From assembly GCA_029561455.1 (NCBI GenBank), contig JAKQIY010000008.1:1-61078 (forward strand): a stretch of 61,078 bases of DNA, in the 5' to 3' direction. Within the stretch, counting starts at the first letter, position 1. The number at the start of each line of letters is the position of its first letter. The notes beneath the pieces were generated by a model. The model was not told the DNA's origin. It did no database searches and was given only the letters and a program-made list of their open reading frames with translations. The DNA comes from a bacterium (lineage in GTDB: Bacteria; Zhuqueibacterota; Zhuqueibacteria; Residuimicrobiales; Krinioviventaceae). Made by a program: the position numbers and the translations under genes. This document shows positions 17,932-28,087 of this stretch, one piece after another.

Positions 17932-18390
17932 ATGATTAAAGCCATCGATCATATCAATATTGTTGTTGCAGATTTACAACGTTCCGTAGATTTTTATACC
18001 GGGTTACTCAATTTCAAAGAAATAAGGCGCGCCCATTTACAGGGTGAATGGATTGAGGCGGTGGTCGGTTTGAAAAATGTTAGCGCCGATGTTGTCTATA
18101 TAGTCGCTCCTGCCGGAGAACCCCGTATCGAGCTATTGTGTTACCGGTCGCCACAAGGGGATTTTGTTCCGCAAAACGCTAACGCCAATACCATTGGATT
18201 GCGACATATTGCCTTGCGGGTTGATGGTCTTACCGCTATTGCAGAAAATTTACAGAACGCCGGTGTGAAAATAATTGGCAAACCGGTAACAGTACCAGGG
18301 CAGGTTGTAAAACATGACGCCGGTGAAAAAACCTTGTTGTATTTTTATGATCCCGATGGGGTAATTCTGGAACTGGCTGAATATAGCTGA
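17932..18390 (+). CDS. VOC-family (glyoxalase/dioxygenase-like) protein
   Basis: The ATG at 17932 is chosen because of the GGAG site at 17919-17922 and because IDHINIVVADLQRSVDFY is the standard family N-terminus. Two beta-alpha-beta-beta-beta modules are visible: DHINIVV...FYTGLLNF and LRHIALRV...YFYDPDGVILELAEY. Metal ligands are probably the His of DHINI, Glu of RIELL, His of LRHIA and the C-terminal Glu. Members isomerise or cleave small carbonyl/aromatic metabolites; the substrate is unknown. It may be co-transcribed with the HAD gene 68 bp upstream. Confidence 0.85.
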   Translation: MIKAIDHINIVVADLQRSVDFYTGLLNFKEIRRAHLQGEWIEAVVGLKNVSADVVYIVAPAGEPRIELLCYRSPQGDFVPQNANANTIGLRHIALRVDGLTAIAENLQNAGVKIIGKPVTVPGQVVKHDAGEKTLLYFYDPDGVILELAEYS

Positions 18391-18671
18391 GAATGAACTG
18401 GAAAAGAGTTCAGCGCTAGCGTAATTTACAACAGCCGTCTGTAATCAAGGGGTCGGTACCGGAACATATTCCATATTTTACATGTTAAATGTTACAATGA
18501 AGGAAATCGTTTTGGAATTTGTGATTATTTGCTTAATTTATTTCTTTCATATTCAGAGGGTTATTGCCATCCTTACCTGTGTTAAAAGGGCGGCTTTAAG
18601 CAACAATCCTCTGTTGTCAGCTAATGGTAAGCATGCAGTGTAAAGACGAGAAGAGTTGATTCAGGTATAGT

Positions 18672-19082
18672 ATGACTGAACAGGGTATTGTCATAGCAAT
18701 AAATAAAGAGGTGGCTACCATACAAATGGTCAGGGGAGAAAAATGCCACAACTGTACCATCTGCGATGCCATTGGTCCAAATTACCGCACCCTTGAAGCG
18801 GTGAACAAGCCTGGCGCAAACATTGGCGATCATGTAGAGGTAGAGATCAAGCCTGCCCATGTTCTGTTGAATTCATTTATAATTTTTATATTTCCTGTTT
18901 TGTTGATGATCATTGGTTATTTTACCGGCAACACGTTATTTGGTAACAATGGAACCAGTCAGGAAGCCGGTATCGCCGGGGCGCTGTTGGGAGTAATAGC
19001 CGCTTTCGTTCTGGTAAAAATTATTGCTCAGACACGGGGCGATAAAATTATAGCATATATAAGTCATATCATAACAACGTAA
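18672..19082 (+). CDS. RseC/MucC-like membrane redox protein
   Basis: The 136-aa protein follows the RseC (SoxR-reducing system) pattern. A small N-terminal beta domain begins TEQGIVIAI and contains a cysteine cluster CHNCTIC, followed by two transmembrane helices (about 58-80 and 93-113). In known genomes it is commonly encoded with Rnf electron-transport genes; here no Rnf gene is present, so it is an orphan. Role in electron transfer or redox signalling at the membrane is inferred from the family. Confidence 0.75.
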   Translation: MTEQGIVIAINKEVATIQMVRGEKCHNCTICDAIGPNYRTLEAVNKPGANIGDHVEVEIKPAHVLLNSFIIFIFPVLLMIIGYFTGNTLFGNNGTSQEAGIAGALLGVIAAFVLVKIIAQTRGDKIIAYISHIITT

Positions 19083-19120
19083 AAAATTTTTCTGTTCATA
19101 AATACAATGTGGTGAATCGT

Positions 19121-22100
19121 ATGAGCAATTATTCAAGCAGACGTTTATTGGTTTTACTAATACCGGGTTTGGTTTTCATCCTGAACACTGTCCTTTGGGC
19201 TGTATATGAAGATGTAAAAATAATCTCGGCCGGGGAGCGGAGTTTGTTATTTGAATTTTCCCCGGCGAACTGGTCAAGTACCGAAGAAATAGTTGAACAA
19301 GTAAGTTACAATTTATATCAATTCGACAACTGTTTTTATCCTGGCGTTTCAGGGGAACCGTCGGTTCCGGCCCGGAATATTATAATCGGCATCCCATTAC
19401 AGGGTGACGTTACCGTAACTGTTCTGGACGCCGAGTTTACGCTCTTGTCCAATTCCCGGGTGTTGCCTGTTGCCGAAATAACCCCGGAAGAAGGAGGTTA
19501 TCAGAAGCGTTATTCAGTTAATGATGGTTTGATGAATACCGGAACCTTTTTCCCGCAAGAACTTTATCGGCAGGTGGAAAACGGATTTTTTCGCTCCCAG
19601 CGCATTTTAACGTTGACTATGCTGCCTTTGCAGGTTAACTCTTTAACCCGCCAGGTTAAAAAGTATAGCAGGATCGTGGTCAAGGTCGATTTTCCCGTCG
19701 GAACAGAAACACGCACTATAATGCAAACCGCCAGCCGCGATGAGGATTTATATCAAAAACTGGTATTAAATTATAACCAGGCCCGCGCGTGGCGGGAACT
19801 GCTCAAACCGCAATTACGAAAAACCGGCAAAAACGATTTTACCGGCAATAACTGGTACAAGATCACCATCAAGGGCGATGGCAAAACCGCCTTCCGTGAC
19901 GCCAATGGCAATGAAGAAGGTATGTACAAACTGGATGGCGCTACACTGCAGGCGGCCGGGGTTTCCCTGGCTGCTATTGATCCTGCCACTATACAAATTT
20001 TTAATAACGGCGGACGTGAGTTACCGGAAAATCTATCTGTTGTGAGGCCCGATTCATTGATCGAGAACGCTATACAGGTATATGGGGGAGATGACGGGGT
20101 GTTCGGTAGCACTGATTATATTTTGTTTTATGGACGAGCGCTGGAAGGATTTGAATACAATGAGGAGAAGCAGCGGTTAAAACATTATTTACACCATTAT
20201 TCCGAAGAAAACGTTTATTGGTTTACGTTCGGTAAAAAAACAGGGAAGCGTATATGGGCAAGAGAAAATCTGTCAGGCGACGGTGTGGCAATGGAGAATG
20301 GTTATTATGATTTAGCCTATTTTGAACGTGAATTATATAATCCCTTAAATTCCGGTCCACAGTGGCTGGATTTGTCTCTTACAACCATGGAGAAATCACG
20401 CTCCTATACTTTTAATTTACAAAATGTGTTGACAGCTGAACAGGCCCGGTTTTATGTGTCTCTGGGCGCAATTTCCGCTATTTACCACAAGTTTACGGTC
20501 AGAGCCAATGGCAATCAATTGGGCAAACCGGAATTTTTCAATTCTTCGGTTTTTCACTTGAATGAAACACCGTTGTTAAATTACAGCGTGCTGATGAACG
20601 GTAATAATACAATAAGCATTGAATACAATAATACTTCGGATGAAGATATTGCTTATGTGGACTGGATCGAGATTGAATATAAACGCGAATTCAAAGCATT
20701 AAATAACCAGTTATTATTTTATGGCGTGACCGGTAAAGACAAAACCGGCTATCAAATCAGTAATTTTAACGATAATAATATACAGGCATTTGACATCACA
20801 GATTTTGCCAACATCACCCGGATCAACGCCCCGGCATCAAATAAAAGTATTACAATTATTGATGAAGCTTTGGGAACAGTACCCAAAAAGTACCTGGTAT
20901 TAACGGCAGATGCATATAAAAAGATCGGCTCTTCAGCTATCAAAGCGGTAACATTTGAGAATTTACGTAGCGCTCACAACGCAGAATATATTATTATTAC
21001 ACCTGATGATTTTGAGCAACAAGCAAAAATTCTTGAAAGTATCCGCGAAGATTTACGACCGGATGACCGGCTCGAAACTGAAGTAGTGAAAATGTCCGAT
21101 GTGATAAATGAGTTCGGCTGGGGCATTTCCGACCCGGTAGCCATCAGGGATTTTCTGGCCTTTGCCTATAACAACTGGGGCAGTCCCCGGTATGTTTTAT
21201 TGTTTGGCGACGGGCATTTCGATTATAAGGATATAAATGGCTTTGGCGCTCCTAATCGAATTATTCCCTGGGAAACTTTTGAAACAACAGATGATTATAG
21301 CCGGGCAACCGACGATATTTATGTCTATACCTCTAAACAAAATCCCGGCATGCAAATGGGTATCGGTAGAATAAATGTGCAAACCGTAGCGGATGCCCAA
21401 AATGTTGTAGAAAAAATACGACAATACGAATCCGAGCCGGAATATGGCGAATGGCGCAATACCTTTGCCGTGGTGGGCGATGACGAACTAACCGAGGGTG
21501 GTACGGGGAATGAAACCGAACATACCGAACAGGCTGAAGGCTTGTCCAGAATACCTGAATTAAGTCATTTCCTGTTCAAAAAGATTTATTTAATCGACTA
21601 TCCGGCGGTTAAAACTGCCAGTATTTCCGGCATCACCAAACCTCTGGCCCGCGAAGCTTTGCTGGAGCAAATAAACCGCGGCGCACTGATCCTGAATTAT
21701 GTCGGTCATGGCAACGATCAGCGCCTTGCGCATGAAAAAGTATTGTATGGGCCAACGGATTTTCATCTTATCCAAAACGACAAACGCCAGGCGTTGTGGA
21801 TCGCCGCCACCTGTGAATTTGCCCGCTGGGATCAACCCCAGGAACAAAGTTTGGCCGAACAGCTTGTTGAAACGCCTGGCCGCGGCGCTATAGCCATGGT
21901 CGCTTCTTCGCGCCTGGTTTATTCTCACAATAACATCGCATTTAACAAGTCCTTTTTAACTCGTATGTTTGACGATTACGACAAGACCGGCTTGCCGGAA
22001 CGTCTTGGCGATGCAATGATGATGTCAAAGCTGGAAATGTTCTCCGGTTCCCGCGTCAATAGCGAAAAATATCTGTTGATCGGCGATCCGGCAATGAGAA

Positions 22101-23164
22101 TTGCCGTTCCCCGTTTTAAAGCGGTAATCGATACTGTTGATCCGGATACCATACAGGCTTTATGTAAAATGAGTATCTCCGGACACATTGAAAACAATAG
22201 TGGGCAATTGACCGATTATAACGGTAAAATACTCATCCGGGTTTTGGATTCGCCCAAGAAAAAAGAATACTATACTGTTCAGCAGGGCACCAGGATTATT
22301 TATGATGCAACTGGAAATACTATCTTTCGCGGCAATGCCGAAATCAGGAATGGACTCTTTACCGTTCAGTTTATTGTTCCCAAAGATATATCTTATGACG
22401 GGGTCAAGGGACGGATAAGCGGCTATTTTTGGAATGACAGCTATGAGGGACTTGGTGATAAAGATAACCTGGTTGTCGGCGGCACAGCTACCAACCTGGT
22501 AGATCATGAAGGCCCGGACATGTCGCTTCATTTCGGCGAACCGGATTTTGCCCCTGGCGATTATGTGCCAACCGATGCCGTATTACATGTTAATATTACC
22601 GATTCGTTAAGCGGTGTTAATACCGCCGGTGATATCGGCCACCAGATCATAATGACCCTCGATGATGACGGTAACAATACCAAAGATATTACCGACTTTT
22701 TTGAGTATAATGAGGGCAGCTTTGTGACCGGAGTTGTCAAATATCCCCTTGCCGGGTTGAAAGCAGGACAACATACAATTAAAATTAAAGGGTGGGATAA
22801 TTCCAACAATTCTTCGGTAATTGAAAGTAACTTTGTGGTTATAAACAATCAGGAATTGGAAATAAGAAATGTTCTCAATTATCCGAATCCTTTAAAAACC
22901 AACACCCAATTCACCTTTGAACTAAGCCAGAACGCCGAGGTAGAGATTAAGTTATATTCCGTTGCCGGGCGATTATTGCGCGAGTTTACCCCCTGGCAGG
23001 GACAGGTAGGGTTTAATATTTACCCGGAAATTTGGGATGGAACCGACCAGGATGGCGATGAATTGGCCAATGGTTTATACTTGTATAAAATCAAGGCTGC
23101 TACTGTAAACAATGGCAAGTCAGTCAGCGCTGAGGAAATCGGCAAATTGTTGATTGCTCGTTAA
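19121..23164 (+). CDS. porU: Type IX secretion sortase PorU (C25 peptidase)
   Basis: The product is about 1347 aa from the ATG at 19121 (a GTG at 19109 is an alternative). It has a signal peptide/anchor (VLLIPGLVFILNTVLWA), beta-rich N-terminal domains, a gingipain-type C25 domain and a C-terminal FlgD/T9SS-like domain (NYPNPLKTNTQF, GLYLYKIKA). The catalytic dyad is visible as H863 in NYVGHGND and C898 in IAATCEFARW. DDYSRATDDIYVY is a strongly conserved PorU/C25 stretch. PorU removes the sorting domain of T9SS cargo at the outer membrane and links cargo to the surface, so it would process proteins like the one at 346-4518. Other T9SS genes are outside the window. A strong terminator follows. 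Confidence 0.85.
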   Translation: MSNYSSRRLLVLLIPGLVFILNTVLWAVYEDVKIISAGERSLLFEFSPANWSSTEEIVEQVSYNLYQFDNCFYPGVSGEPSVPARNIIIGIPLQGDVTVTVLDAEFTLLSNSRVLPVAEITPEEGGYQKRYSVNDGLMNTGTFFPQELYRQVENGFFRSQRILTLTMLPLQVNSLTRQVKKYSRIVVKVDFPVGTETRTIMQTASRDEDLYQKLVLNYNQARAWRELLKPQLRKTGKNDFTGNNWYKITIKGDGKTAFRDANGNEEGMYKLDGATLQAAGVSLAAIDPATIQIFNNGGRELPENLSVVRPDSLIENAIQVYGGDDGVFGSTDYILFYGRALEGFEYNEEKQRLKHYLHHYSEENVYWFTFGKKTGKRIWARENLSGDGVAMENGYYDLAYFERELYNPLNSGPQWLDLSLTTMEKSRSYTFNLQNVLTAEQARFYVSLGAISAIYHKFTVRANGNQLGKPEFFNSSVFHLNETPLLNYSVLMNGNNTISIEYNNTSDEDIAYVDWIEIEYKREFKALNNQLLFYGVTGKDKTGYQISNFNDNNIQAFDITDFANITRINAPASNKSITIIDEALGTVPKKYLVLTADAYKKIGSSAIKAVTFENLRSAHNAEYIIITPDDFEQQAKILESIREDLRPDDRLETEVVKMSDVINEFGWGISDPVAIRDFLAFAYNNWGSPRYVLLFGDGHFDYKDINGFGAPNRIIPWETFETTDDYSRATDDIYVYTSKQNPGMQMGIGRINVQTVADAQNVVEKIRQYESEPEYGEWRNTFAVVGDDELTEGGTGNETEHTEQAEGLSRIPELSHFLFKKIYLIDYPAVKTASISGITKPLAREALLEQINRGALILNYVGHGNDQRLAHEKVLYGPTDFHLIQNDKRQALWIAATCEFARWDQPQEQSLAEQLVETPGRGAIAMVASSRLVYSHNNIAFNKSFLTRMFDDYDKTGLPERLGDAMMMSKLEMFSGSRVNSEKYLLIGDPAMRIAVPRFKAVIDTVDPDTIQALCKMSISGHIENNSGQLTDYNGKILIRVLDSPKKKEYYTVQQGTRIIYDATGNTIFRGNAEIRNGLFTVQFIVPKDISYDGVKGRISGYFWNDSYEGLGDKDNLVVGGTATNLVDHEGPDMSLHFGEPDFAPGDYVPTDAVLHVNITDSLSGVNTAGDIGHQIIMTLDDDGNNTKDITDFFEYNEGSFVTGVVKYPLAGLKAGQHTIKIKGWDNSNNSSVIESNFVVINNQELEIRNVLNYPNPLKTNTQFTFELSQNAEVEIKLYSVAGRLLREFTPWQGQVGFNIYPEIWDGTDQDGDELANGLYLYKIKAATVNNGKSVSAEEIGKLLIAR

Positions 23165-23202
23165 TAGAGCAATAATAAATTTATATCCGGGAACAAGTTG
23201 GG

Positions 23203-23231
23203 AATGGGGCTGTATCAAAGGCCCCATTTTA
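23203..23231 (+). terminator. Rho-independent terminator of porU
   Basis: AATGGGGC (23203-23210) and GCCCCATT (23221-23228) form a perfect 8-bp stem with a 10-nt loop, followed by TTTTAAG. It lies 38 bases past the stop codon at 23164. Confidence 0.85.
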
Positions 23232-23270
23232 AGAAAAATCATTTAAACATCAAGCACACAAAACAAACTT

Positions 23271-23356
23271 GTCATTTCGAGCGAAGCGAGAAATCTTATT
23301 TTTCAATATGTTAGCGATAAAAGATACCTCGTCGCTTCGCTCCTCGGAAAGACATG
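23271..23356. repeat. Inverted pair of GTCATTTCGAG-type repeats
   Basis: A unit reading GTCATTTCGAGCGAAGCGAG begins at 23271. An inverted, longer variant (CTCGTCGCTTCGCTCCTCG core) lies at about 23322-23356. A third member, reading GTCATTTCGAGGAGCC, starts at 57575. This repeat type is recurrent between genes in environmental FCB-like genomes (established impression, not searched). Confidence 0.65.
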
Positions 23357-23448
23357 AATGTTTTTTTCTCAAATTTGTAATATACGCTATTTTTGGGGAG
23401 CTTGTGATCCAGCCCCGTTCTTTAAAAACAAGGGGTACGGTCTCGATA

Positions 23449-23988
23449 TTATAAAGCGGCGCTTTCTGCCGCTCCTTCATTTTCTTTATCAAAAGCAATA
23501 AAAATTAAAAGTAAAATCATTCCTGTTGTAATGGCAATATCCGCTATATTAAAGACCGGCCAGCGGGTCATACTATACCCCGGAAAATGGATAAAGAGCA
23601 GATCAAAAGCCGGTATATTGATATTGATAAATTCAAAATCAAGAAAATCGACTACACTGCCCCGGAAAATGCGATCCACAAGGTTACCAAGCGCGCCGCC
23701 GAAAATGATTGCCATAGCGGTTCTGGCAAACAGGTATTTTCCCTTGATGGTAAAAAAGTAGACCAGTATGGCAACACTGGCAATTGCTGCAAAAATTGTA
23801 AAGAAAATATTTTTTCCAAAACTGATACCAAAAGCCATACCCGTATTTTCAACAAAGGTAATACGAAAAAAATCACCCAGCACCGGGATGGATTCATGCA
23901 GCAGCATGGAGGTTTTGATCATATATTTGGTGATTTGATCCAACACAAACACAACCAGAGAAATAAAAAGCACGGATTTATATTTCAT
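23449..23988 (-). CDS. lspA: Lipoprotein signal peptidase (signal peptidase II)
   Basis: The 179-aa protein has four hydrophobic helices and the two catalytic aspartates of the family: D114 in RGSVVDFLDF and D150 in FNIADIAI. VENTGMAFG is the conserved N-terminal box. It cleaves the signal peptide of prolipoproteins after diacylglyceryl transfer in the inner membrane, and several probable lipoproteins occur in this window. It is the last gene of the minus-strand run that begins with yggS at 31410, and lies 60 bp after ileS, the classic neighbour. Confidence 0.95.
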   Translation of the reverse strand: MKYKSVLFISLVVFVLDQITKYMIKTSMLLHESIPVLGDFFRITFVENTGMAFGISFGKNIFFTIFAAIASVAILVYFFTIKGKYLFARTAMAIIFGGALGNLVDRIFRGSVVDFLDFEFININIPAFDLLFIHFPGYSMTRWPVFNIADIAITTGMILLLIFIAFDKENEGAAESAAL

Positions 23989-24011
23989 AACAACCTTTAT
24001 ATAATTAGTAT

Positions 24012-24044
24012 TAAACCGCGCCGGAGCAATTGACCGGCGCGGAT
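24012..24044 (-). terminator. Strong hairpin between ileS and lspA
   Basis: CCGCGCCGG (24016-24024) and CCGGCGCGG (24034-24042) give a perfect 9-bp GC stem around 9 nt, just past the ileS stop. The following minus-strand sequence TTTAATAC is a poor U-tract, so it may attenuate transcription or stabilise message, not fully terminate before lspA. Confidence 0.55.
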
Positions 24045-24048
24045 CTTG

Positions 24049-27000
24049 TTAGATTCTTTTGATACCGATTGTTAAAATTTCATCCCCGATTTTCCAGTCC
24101 TTTTTAAAAGAACCGTCCAGTTTACCCAACAGAATATCTTCACACAGGGTTTCCATCTTTATATAGGGAGTTAATTTTTCAATAGCGGCCGACATCTTTG
24201 GCGACGCCTGGGCATAAATAATAATTCGATCCGTCACTTCAAAATCGGCTTCTTTACGCATGTTTTGGACGCGGTTGACAAATTCCCGCGCCAGGCCTTC
24301 GTACAACAATTCTTCGGTAATGGTCGTATCCAGGGCAATGGTCAAATCGCCTTCGGTAGCCGCTACATAACCGGGTTTGTTAACGGTTGAAACGGTTATA
24401 TCGGCCGGAACAATGATCGCTTCATGACCTTCAACAACCAGCCGTTCACCGCCGTTTTTCAAAATGCGTTCTATCTGTTCATCGTTAAAAGCGCGAATGA
24501 TCTCGGCGGCGTTATTCACCGCTTTGCCGAATTTGGGGCCAAGATTTTTAAATACCGGATCCGCTTTTTTCGAAAGCAGTTCTTTTTCATCGGTTACATA
24601 ATGAATCTCTTTGACGTTCAATTCATCGAGGATCAGGTTTTTCATGCTGTCGATAACCTGGCGGCGTTTGTCGTTAGTGGCCACACACACCAGGGTCGAT
24701 AAAGGCTGTCTTACTTTGAGAGCGGTTTCGTTACGTAATGACCGGCCGATATTAACGACCCGTCGGACCAAATCCATGCTCGATTCCAGCGCATCATCGC
24801 TAAATTCTACCGGCGCCGTTCCGGCCTGGGGATAAAGGTTTAAATGAACACTTTCCGGTTGATCATTCTTTTCTCCGGCAACCAGGTTACGGTAAATTTC
24901 TTCGGCAATGAATGGAGTGAAAGGCGCAACCAGTTTACTCAAAGTGAGCAGGCATTCATACAGGGTTTGAAAAGCGGATAGCTTGTCATGTCCCATGTCC
25001 GATTTCCAGAAGCGCCGGCGGGAACGCCGTACATACCAGTTGGACAGATCGTCAATGACATAGTCGGAAATAGCGCGGGTTGCCCTGGTAAGGTCAAATT
25101 TTTCCAGGGAAGCATTAACCTTTTTAACTAATGATGTCAGAGAGGAACAAATCCATCGGTCGATCTCCGGGCGCTTTTCAACCGGGATTCTGGCATTATC
25201 TGAATAGCTGAAATTATCAATATTGGCATACATGACAAGGAAAGAATAGGTATTGATCAAGGTGCCAAGGAATTTTCTGTTGATCTCATCGACTCCATCG
25301 CTGTCGAACCGGGTAGGCAGCCAGGGCGGGCTGACGGTAAGCAGGTACCAGCGTAAAGCATCGGCTCCATACTGATCCAAAATTTCAAACGGATTGACGG
25401 CATTACCGCGCGATTTGGACATTTTCTGTCCTTCTTTGTCCAGGATCAATTCAATGGAAACGCATGATTTATACGCCGGTTCGTCAAACAGGAACGTGCT
25501 GATGGCCAGCAGGGAATAGAACCAGCCGCGGGTTTGATCCACACCTTCGGAGATGAAATCGGCAGGGAATTTATGTTTAAAGGCTTCCTTGTTCTCGAAA
25601 GGATAATGCCATTGTGCATAAGGCATACTGCCGGAATCAAACCAGCAGTCGATCACTTCCGGCACTCGCACCATTTTGTCGCCGCATTTGGGGCATTTGA
25701 ATACAATATTGTCTATGTGCGGTTTATGTAAATCCAGGTTTTCCGGCACTTGGTCGGCTTTTTCTTTCAGGTCTTGTACACTGCCAGCGCAATCCTGTTG
25801 ACCGCAGCCCTGGCAGATCCACACCGGCAGGGGAGTGCCCCAGAACCGGTCGCGGGACAGCGACCAGTCGATATTGTTTTCCAGCCATTCGCCAAACCGC
25901 CCGGAACCGACTTCTGCCGGGAACCATTTGATCTTTTTATTATTGGCAATTAGTTTATCTTTAAAAGCTGTGGTTTTAATATACCATGATTTACGCGCAT
26001 AATAAAGCAACGGCGAATCGCAGCGCCAGCAATGCGGATAGCTGTGCAAAATCTGTTCGGTGCGCAGCAGGATATTGCGTTCCTTGAGGTTTCTGATAAT
26101 GTCCCGATCCGCATTTTTAACAAATTGCCCGGCCCAGTTGGTCACTTCGGGAATGAATTTTCCGCTTTTATCGACCGGATGGATGATGGGCAGGTTATAT
26201 TTCAGGCCAAGCTGGTAATCGTCTTCGCCAAAAGCCGGGGCAATATGCACAATACCGGAGCCATCGGAGGTGGTAACAAAATCGGCCAAGGTGGTAAACC
26301 AGGCTCTTTTTTCCGGGGTTATAAAGGTAAAGAACGGTTCATAGTCGATATTTTGCAGGTCGCTTCCTTTGAATTCCTGCATGATCGTATACTCGCCTTC
26401 CAGAACGCTCAACCGTTCGCGGGCGAGGATGAGGTTCTCGTCTTTATATAACACTTTGACATAATCCACATCTGCGTGCAGCGCCAGCGCCACGTTGGAA
26501 ATCAGCGTCCACGGAGTAGTCGTCCATACCAGGAAAAAAGTGTTATCCTGGTTTTTGATCCTGGCTTTGACATAGACGGACGGATCTTTGACGTCCTTGT
26601 ACCCCTGCGATACTTCGTGACTGGACAACGGGGTTTCACAATGCGGGCAATAGGGTAATATTTTATAGCCCTGGTATAACAGTTGTTTGTTCCAGAACTG
26701 TTTTAAAATCCACCACACCGATTCGATATAATCGTTGGTATAGGTGATATATGGATTTTCGAGATCAACCCAATAGGCTATACGCCGGGTCAGTTCATCC
26801 CAGTCCTTTTTATAGTTCCATACGCTTTGTTTACATTGGGCGTTAAATTCGGCAATACCATATTCCAATACCTGGTCTTTACGTTCAAAGCCCAGTTTTT
26901 TTTCAACTTCAATTTCCACCGGCAGACCATGAGTATCCCAACCGGCTTTGCGTTCCACACGAAAGCCCTGCATGGTCTTGATACGACAAACGCAATCCTT

Positions 27001-27192
27001 TACTGTACGTGAAATAACATGGTGTATACCGGGCCGTCCATTGGCAGTGGGCGGGCCTTCAAAAAATACAAAGGATTTGCCGGGGTCGCGTTCAGTGATA
27101 CTTTTTTCAAATATTTTTTCTTTATCCCAGTATTCCAGGATAGATTTTTCCAGTTCAGGTAAGCTTAATTTCGCAGATAATTCTTTATACAT
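24049..27192 (-). CDS. ileS: Isoleucyl-tRNA synthetase, long (type 2-like) form
   Basis: The 1047-aa class I synthetase has GRPGIHHV at the HIGH position, as usual in the Bacteroidetes/eukaryote-like IleS branch, and KMSKSRGN as the second signature. The editing domain includes VWTTTPWTLISN and the catalytic core GWDTHGLPVE. It charges tRNA-Ile in the cytoplasm. The ATG at 27192 has a GAGAAAG site; another ATG at 27207 overlaps the mtnP stop. It is part of the yggS-to-lspA run; the ileS-lspA order is widely conserved. The long branch includes mupirocin-insensitive enzymes (family knowledge). Confidence 0.95.
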   Translation of the reverse strand: MYKELSAKLSLPELEKSILEYWDKEKIFEKSITERDPGKSFVFFEGPPTANGRPGIHHVISRTVKDCVCRIKTMQGFRVERKAGWDTHGLPVEIEVEKKLGFERKDQVLEYGIAEFNAQCKQSVWNYKKDWDELTRRIAYWVDLENPYITYTNDYIESVWWILKQFWNKQLLYQGYKILPYCPHCETPLSSHEVSQGYKDVKDPSVYVKARIKNQDNTFFLVWTTTPWTLISNVALALHADVDYVKVLYKDENLILARERLSVLEGEYTIMQEFKGSDLQNIDYEPFFTFITPEKRAWFTTLADFVTTSDGSGIVHIAPAFGEDDYQLGLKYNLPIIHPVDKSGKFIPEVTNWAGQFVKNADRDIIRNLKERNILLRTEQILHSYPHCWRCDSPLLYYARKSWYIKTTAFKDKLIANNKKIKWFPAEVGSGRFGEWLENNIDWSLSRDRFWGTPLPVWICQGCGQQDCAGSVQDLKEKADQVPENLDLHKPHIDNIVFKCPKCGDKMVRVPEVIDCWFDSGSMPYAQWHYPFENKEAFKHKFPADFISEGVDQTRGWFYSLLAISTFLFDEPAYKSCVSIELILDKEGQKMSKSRGNAVNPFEILDQYGADALRWYLLTVSPPWLPTRFDSDGVDEINRKFLGTLINTYSFLVMYANIDNFSYSDNARIPVEKRPEIDRWICSSLTSLVKKVNASLEKFDLTRATRAISDYVIDDLSNWYVRRSRRRFWKSDMGHDKLSAFQTLYECLLTLSKLVAPFTPFIAEEIYRNLVAGEKNDQPESVHLNLYPQAGTAPVEFSDDALESSMDLVRRVVNIGRSLRNETALKVRQPLSTLVCVATNDKRRQVIDSMKNLILDELNVKEIHYVTDEKELLSKKADPVFKNLGPKFGKAVNNAAEIIRAFNDEQIERILKNGGERLVVEGHEAIIVPADITVSTVNKPGYVAATEGDLTIALDTTITEELLYEGLAREFVNRVQNMRKEADFEVTDRIIIYAQASPKMSAAIEKLTPYIKMETLCEDILLGKLDGSFKKDWKIGDEILTIGIKRI

Positions 27193-27199
27193 TTCTTTC

Positions 27200-28072
27200 T
27201 CATACATGCTGGTAATATTTATTGATAATTGGGCCAAGTTTCTTTACAGTTTCTTTTGGCCATAGTGATTTATCGGTAATAAAGGAATTGGCGAGCGCAT
27301 TAACGCAGGCGCACTCTTGTTTTTCCGGCAACAGGCGCACAGTGTTTTTGATTATCGACCGGGCTGTTGCCGTATTTTTTTGCAAATTTTCTATGATCAT
27401 GTCAACGGATACGGTTGAACCGGTTTCTTCTTCATACCAGCAATCATAATCCGTTATCATGGCCACGGTGGCATAACAAATTTCCGCTTCGCGCGCTAAC
27501 CGGGCTTCGTTCATTTGGGTCATGCCGACAACATCCATTCCCCACTGGCGATAGGTTTGCGATTCTGCCAGCGTAGAAAACGCCGGGCCTTCCATATTCA
27601 CATAAATTCCGCCGGAATGGATATTGGCGCCGCTGCCGGTACCGGCTTGAACCAGGGTTTTGGCAAGGCATGGGCATATAGGTTTGGCAAACTGAATATG
27701 GGCAACAATACCTTCGCCAAAGAAAGTGTTTTTGCGGGCCTGGTTGGTGCGGTCAAAAAATTGATCGATTATCACCACGTCCTGCGGTTTAAATTCCGGA
27801 CGCAAGGAACCGACGGCGGAAACGGAAATGATCCGGGTTACGCCCAGTTCTTTTATGCCCCAGATATTGGCGCGGTTATTGATTTCTGTGGGCAATATGC
27901 GGTGTCCTTTCCCATGGCGGGGTAAAAACACTACCTCATGGCCCTCCAGAATTCCGGTAATGAAAGCATCGGAAGGGGCGCCATAAGGGGTGTCCAGTTT
28001 TTGTTCCTGAATATGTGTCAGGCCTTCCATTTGATACAGGCCGCTGCCCCCGATGATGCCGATTTTTGACAT
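27200..28072 (-). CDS. mtnP: S-methyl-5'-thioadenosine phosphorylase
   Basis: The 290-aa protein opens with IGIIGGSGLYQM and has LPRHGKGHRILP, the phosphate-binding and sugar-site motifs of MTA phosphorylase. YVNMEGPAFSTLAES and MTQMNEARLAREAEICY complete the class I nucleoside phosphorylase fold. It splits methylthioadenosine from polyamine and homoserine-lactone chemistry into adenine and methylthioribose-1-phosphate. It lies 15 bp after punA, so two purine salvage enzymes are consecutive in the operon, and its end overlaps the region before ileS. Confidence 0.95.
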   Translation of the reverse strand: MSKIGIIGGSGLYQMEGLTHIQEQKLDTPYGAPSDAFITGILEGHEVVFLPRHGKGHRILPTEINNRANIWGIKELGVTRIISVSAVGSLRPEFKPQDVVIIDQFFDRTNQARKNTFFGEGIVAHIQFAKPICPCLAKTLVQAGTGSGANIHSGGIYVNMEGPAFSTLAESQTYRQWGMDVVGMTQMNEARLAREAEICYATVAMITDYDCWYEEETGSTVSVDMIIENLQKNTATARSIIKNTVRLLPEKQECACVNALANSFITDKSLWPKETVKKLGPIINKYYQHV

Positions 28073-28087
28073 GCAATTATCCTTGAT

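Noticed and set aside
23250-23498. 82-codon minus-strand open frame
   Set aside because: It reads through the GTCATTTCGAG inverted repeats and overlaps the end of lspA.
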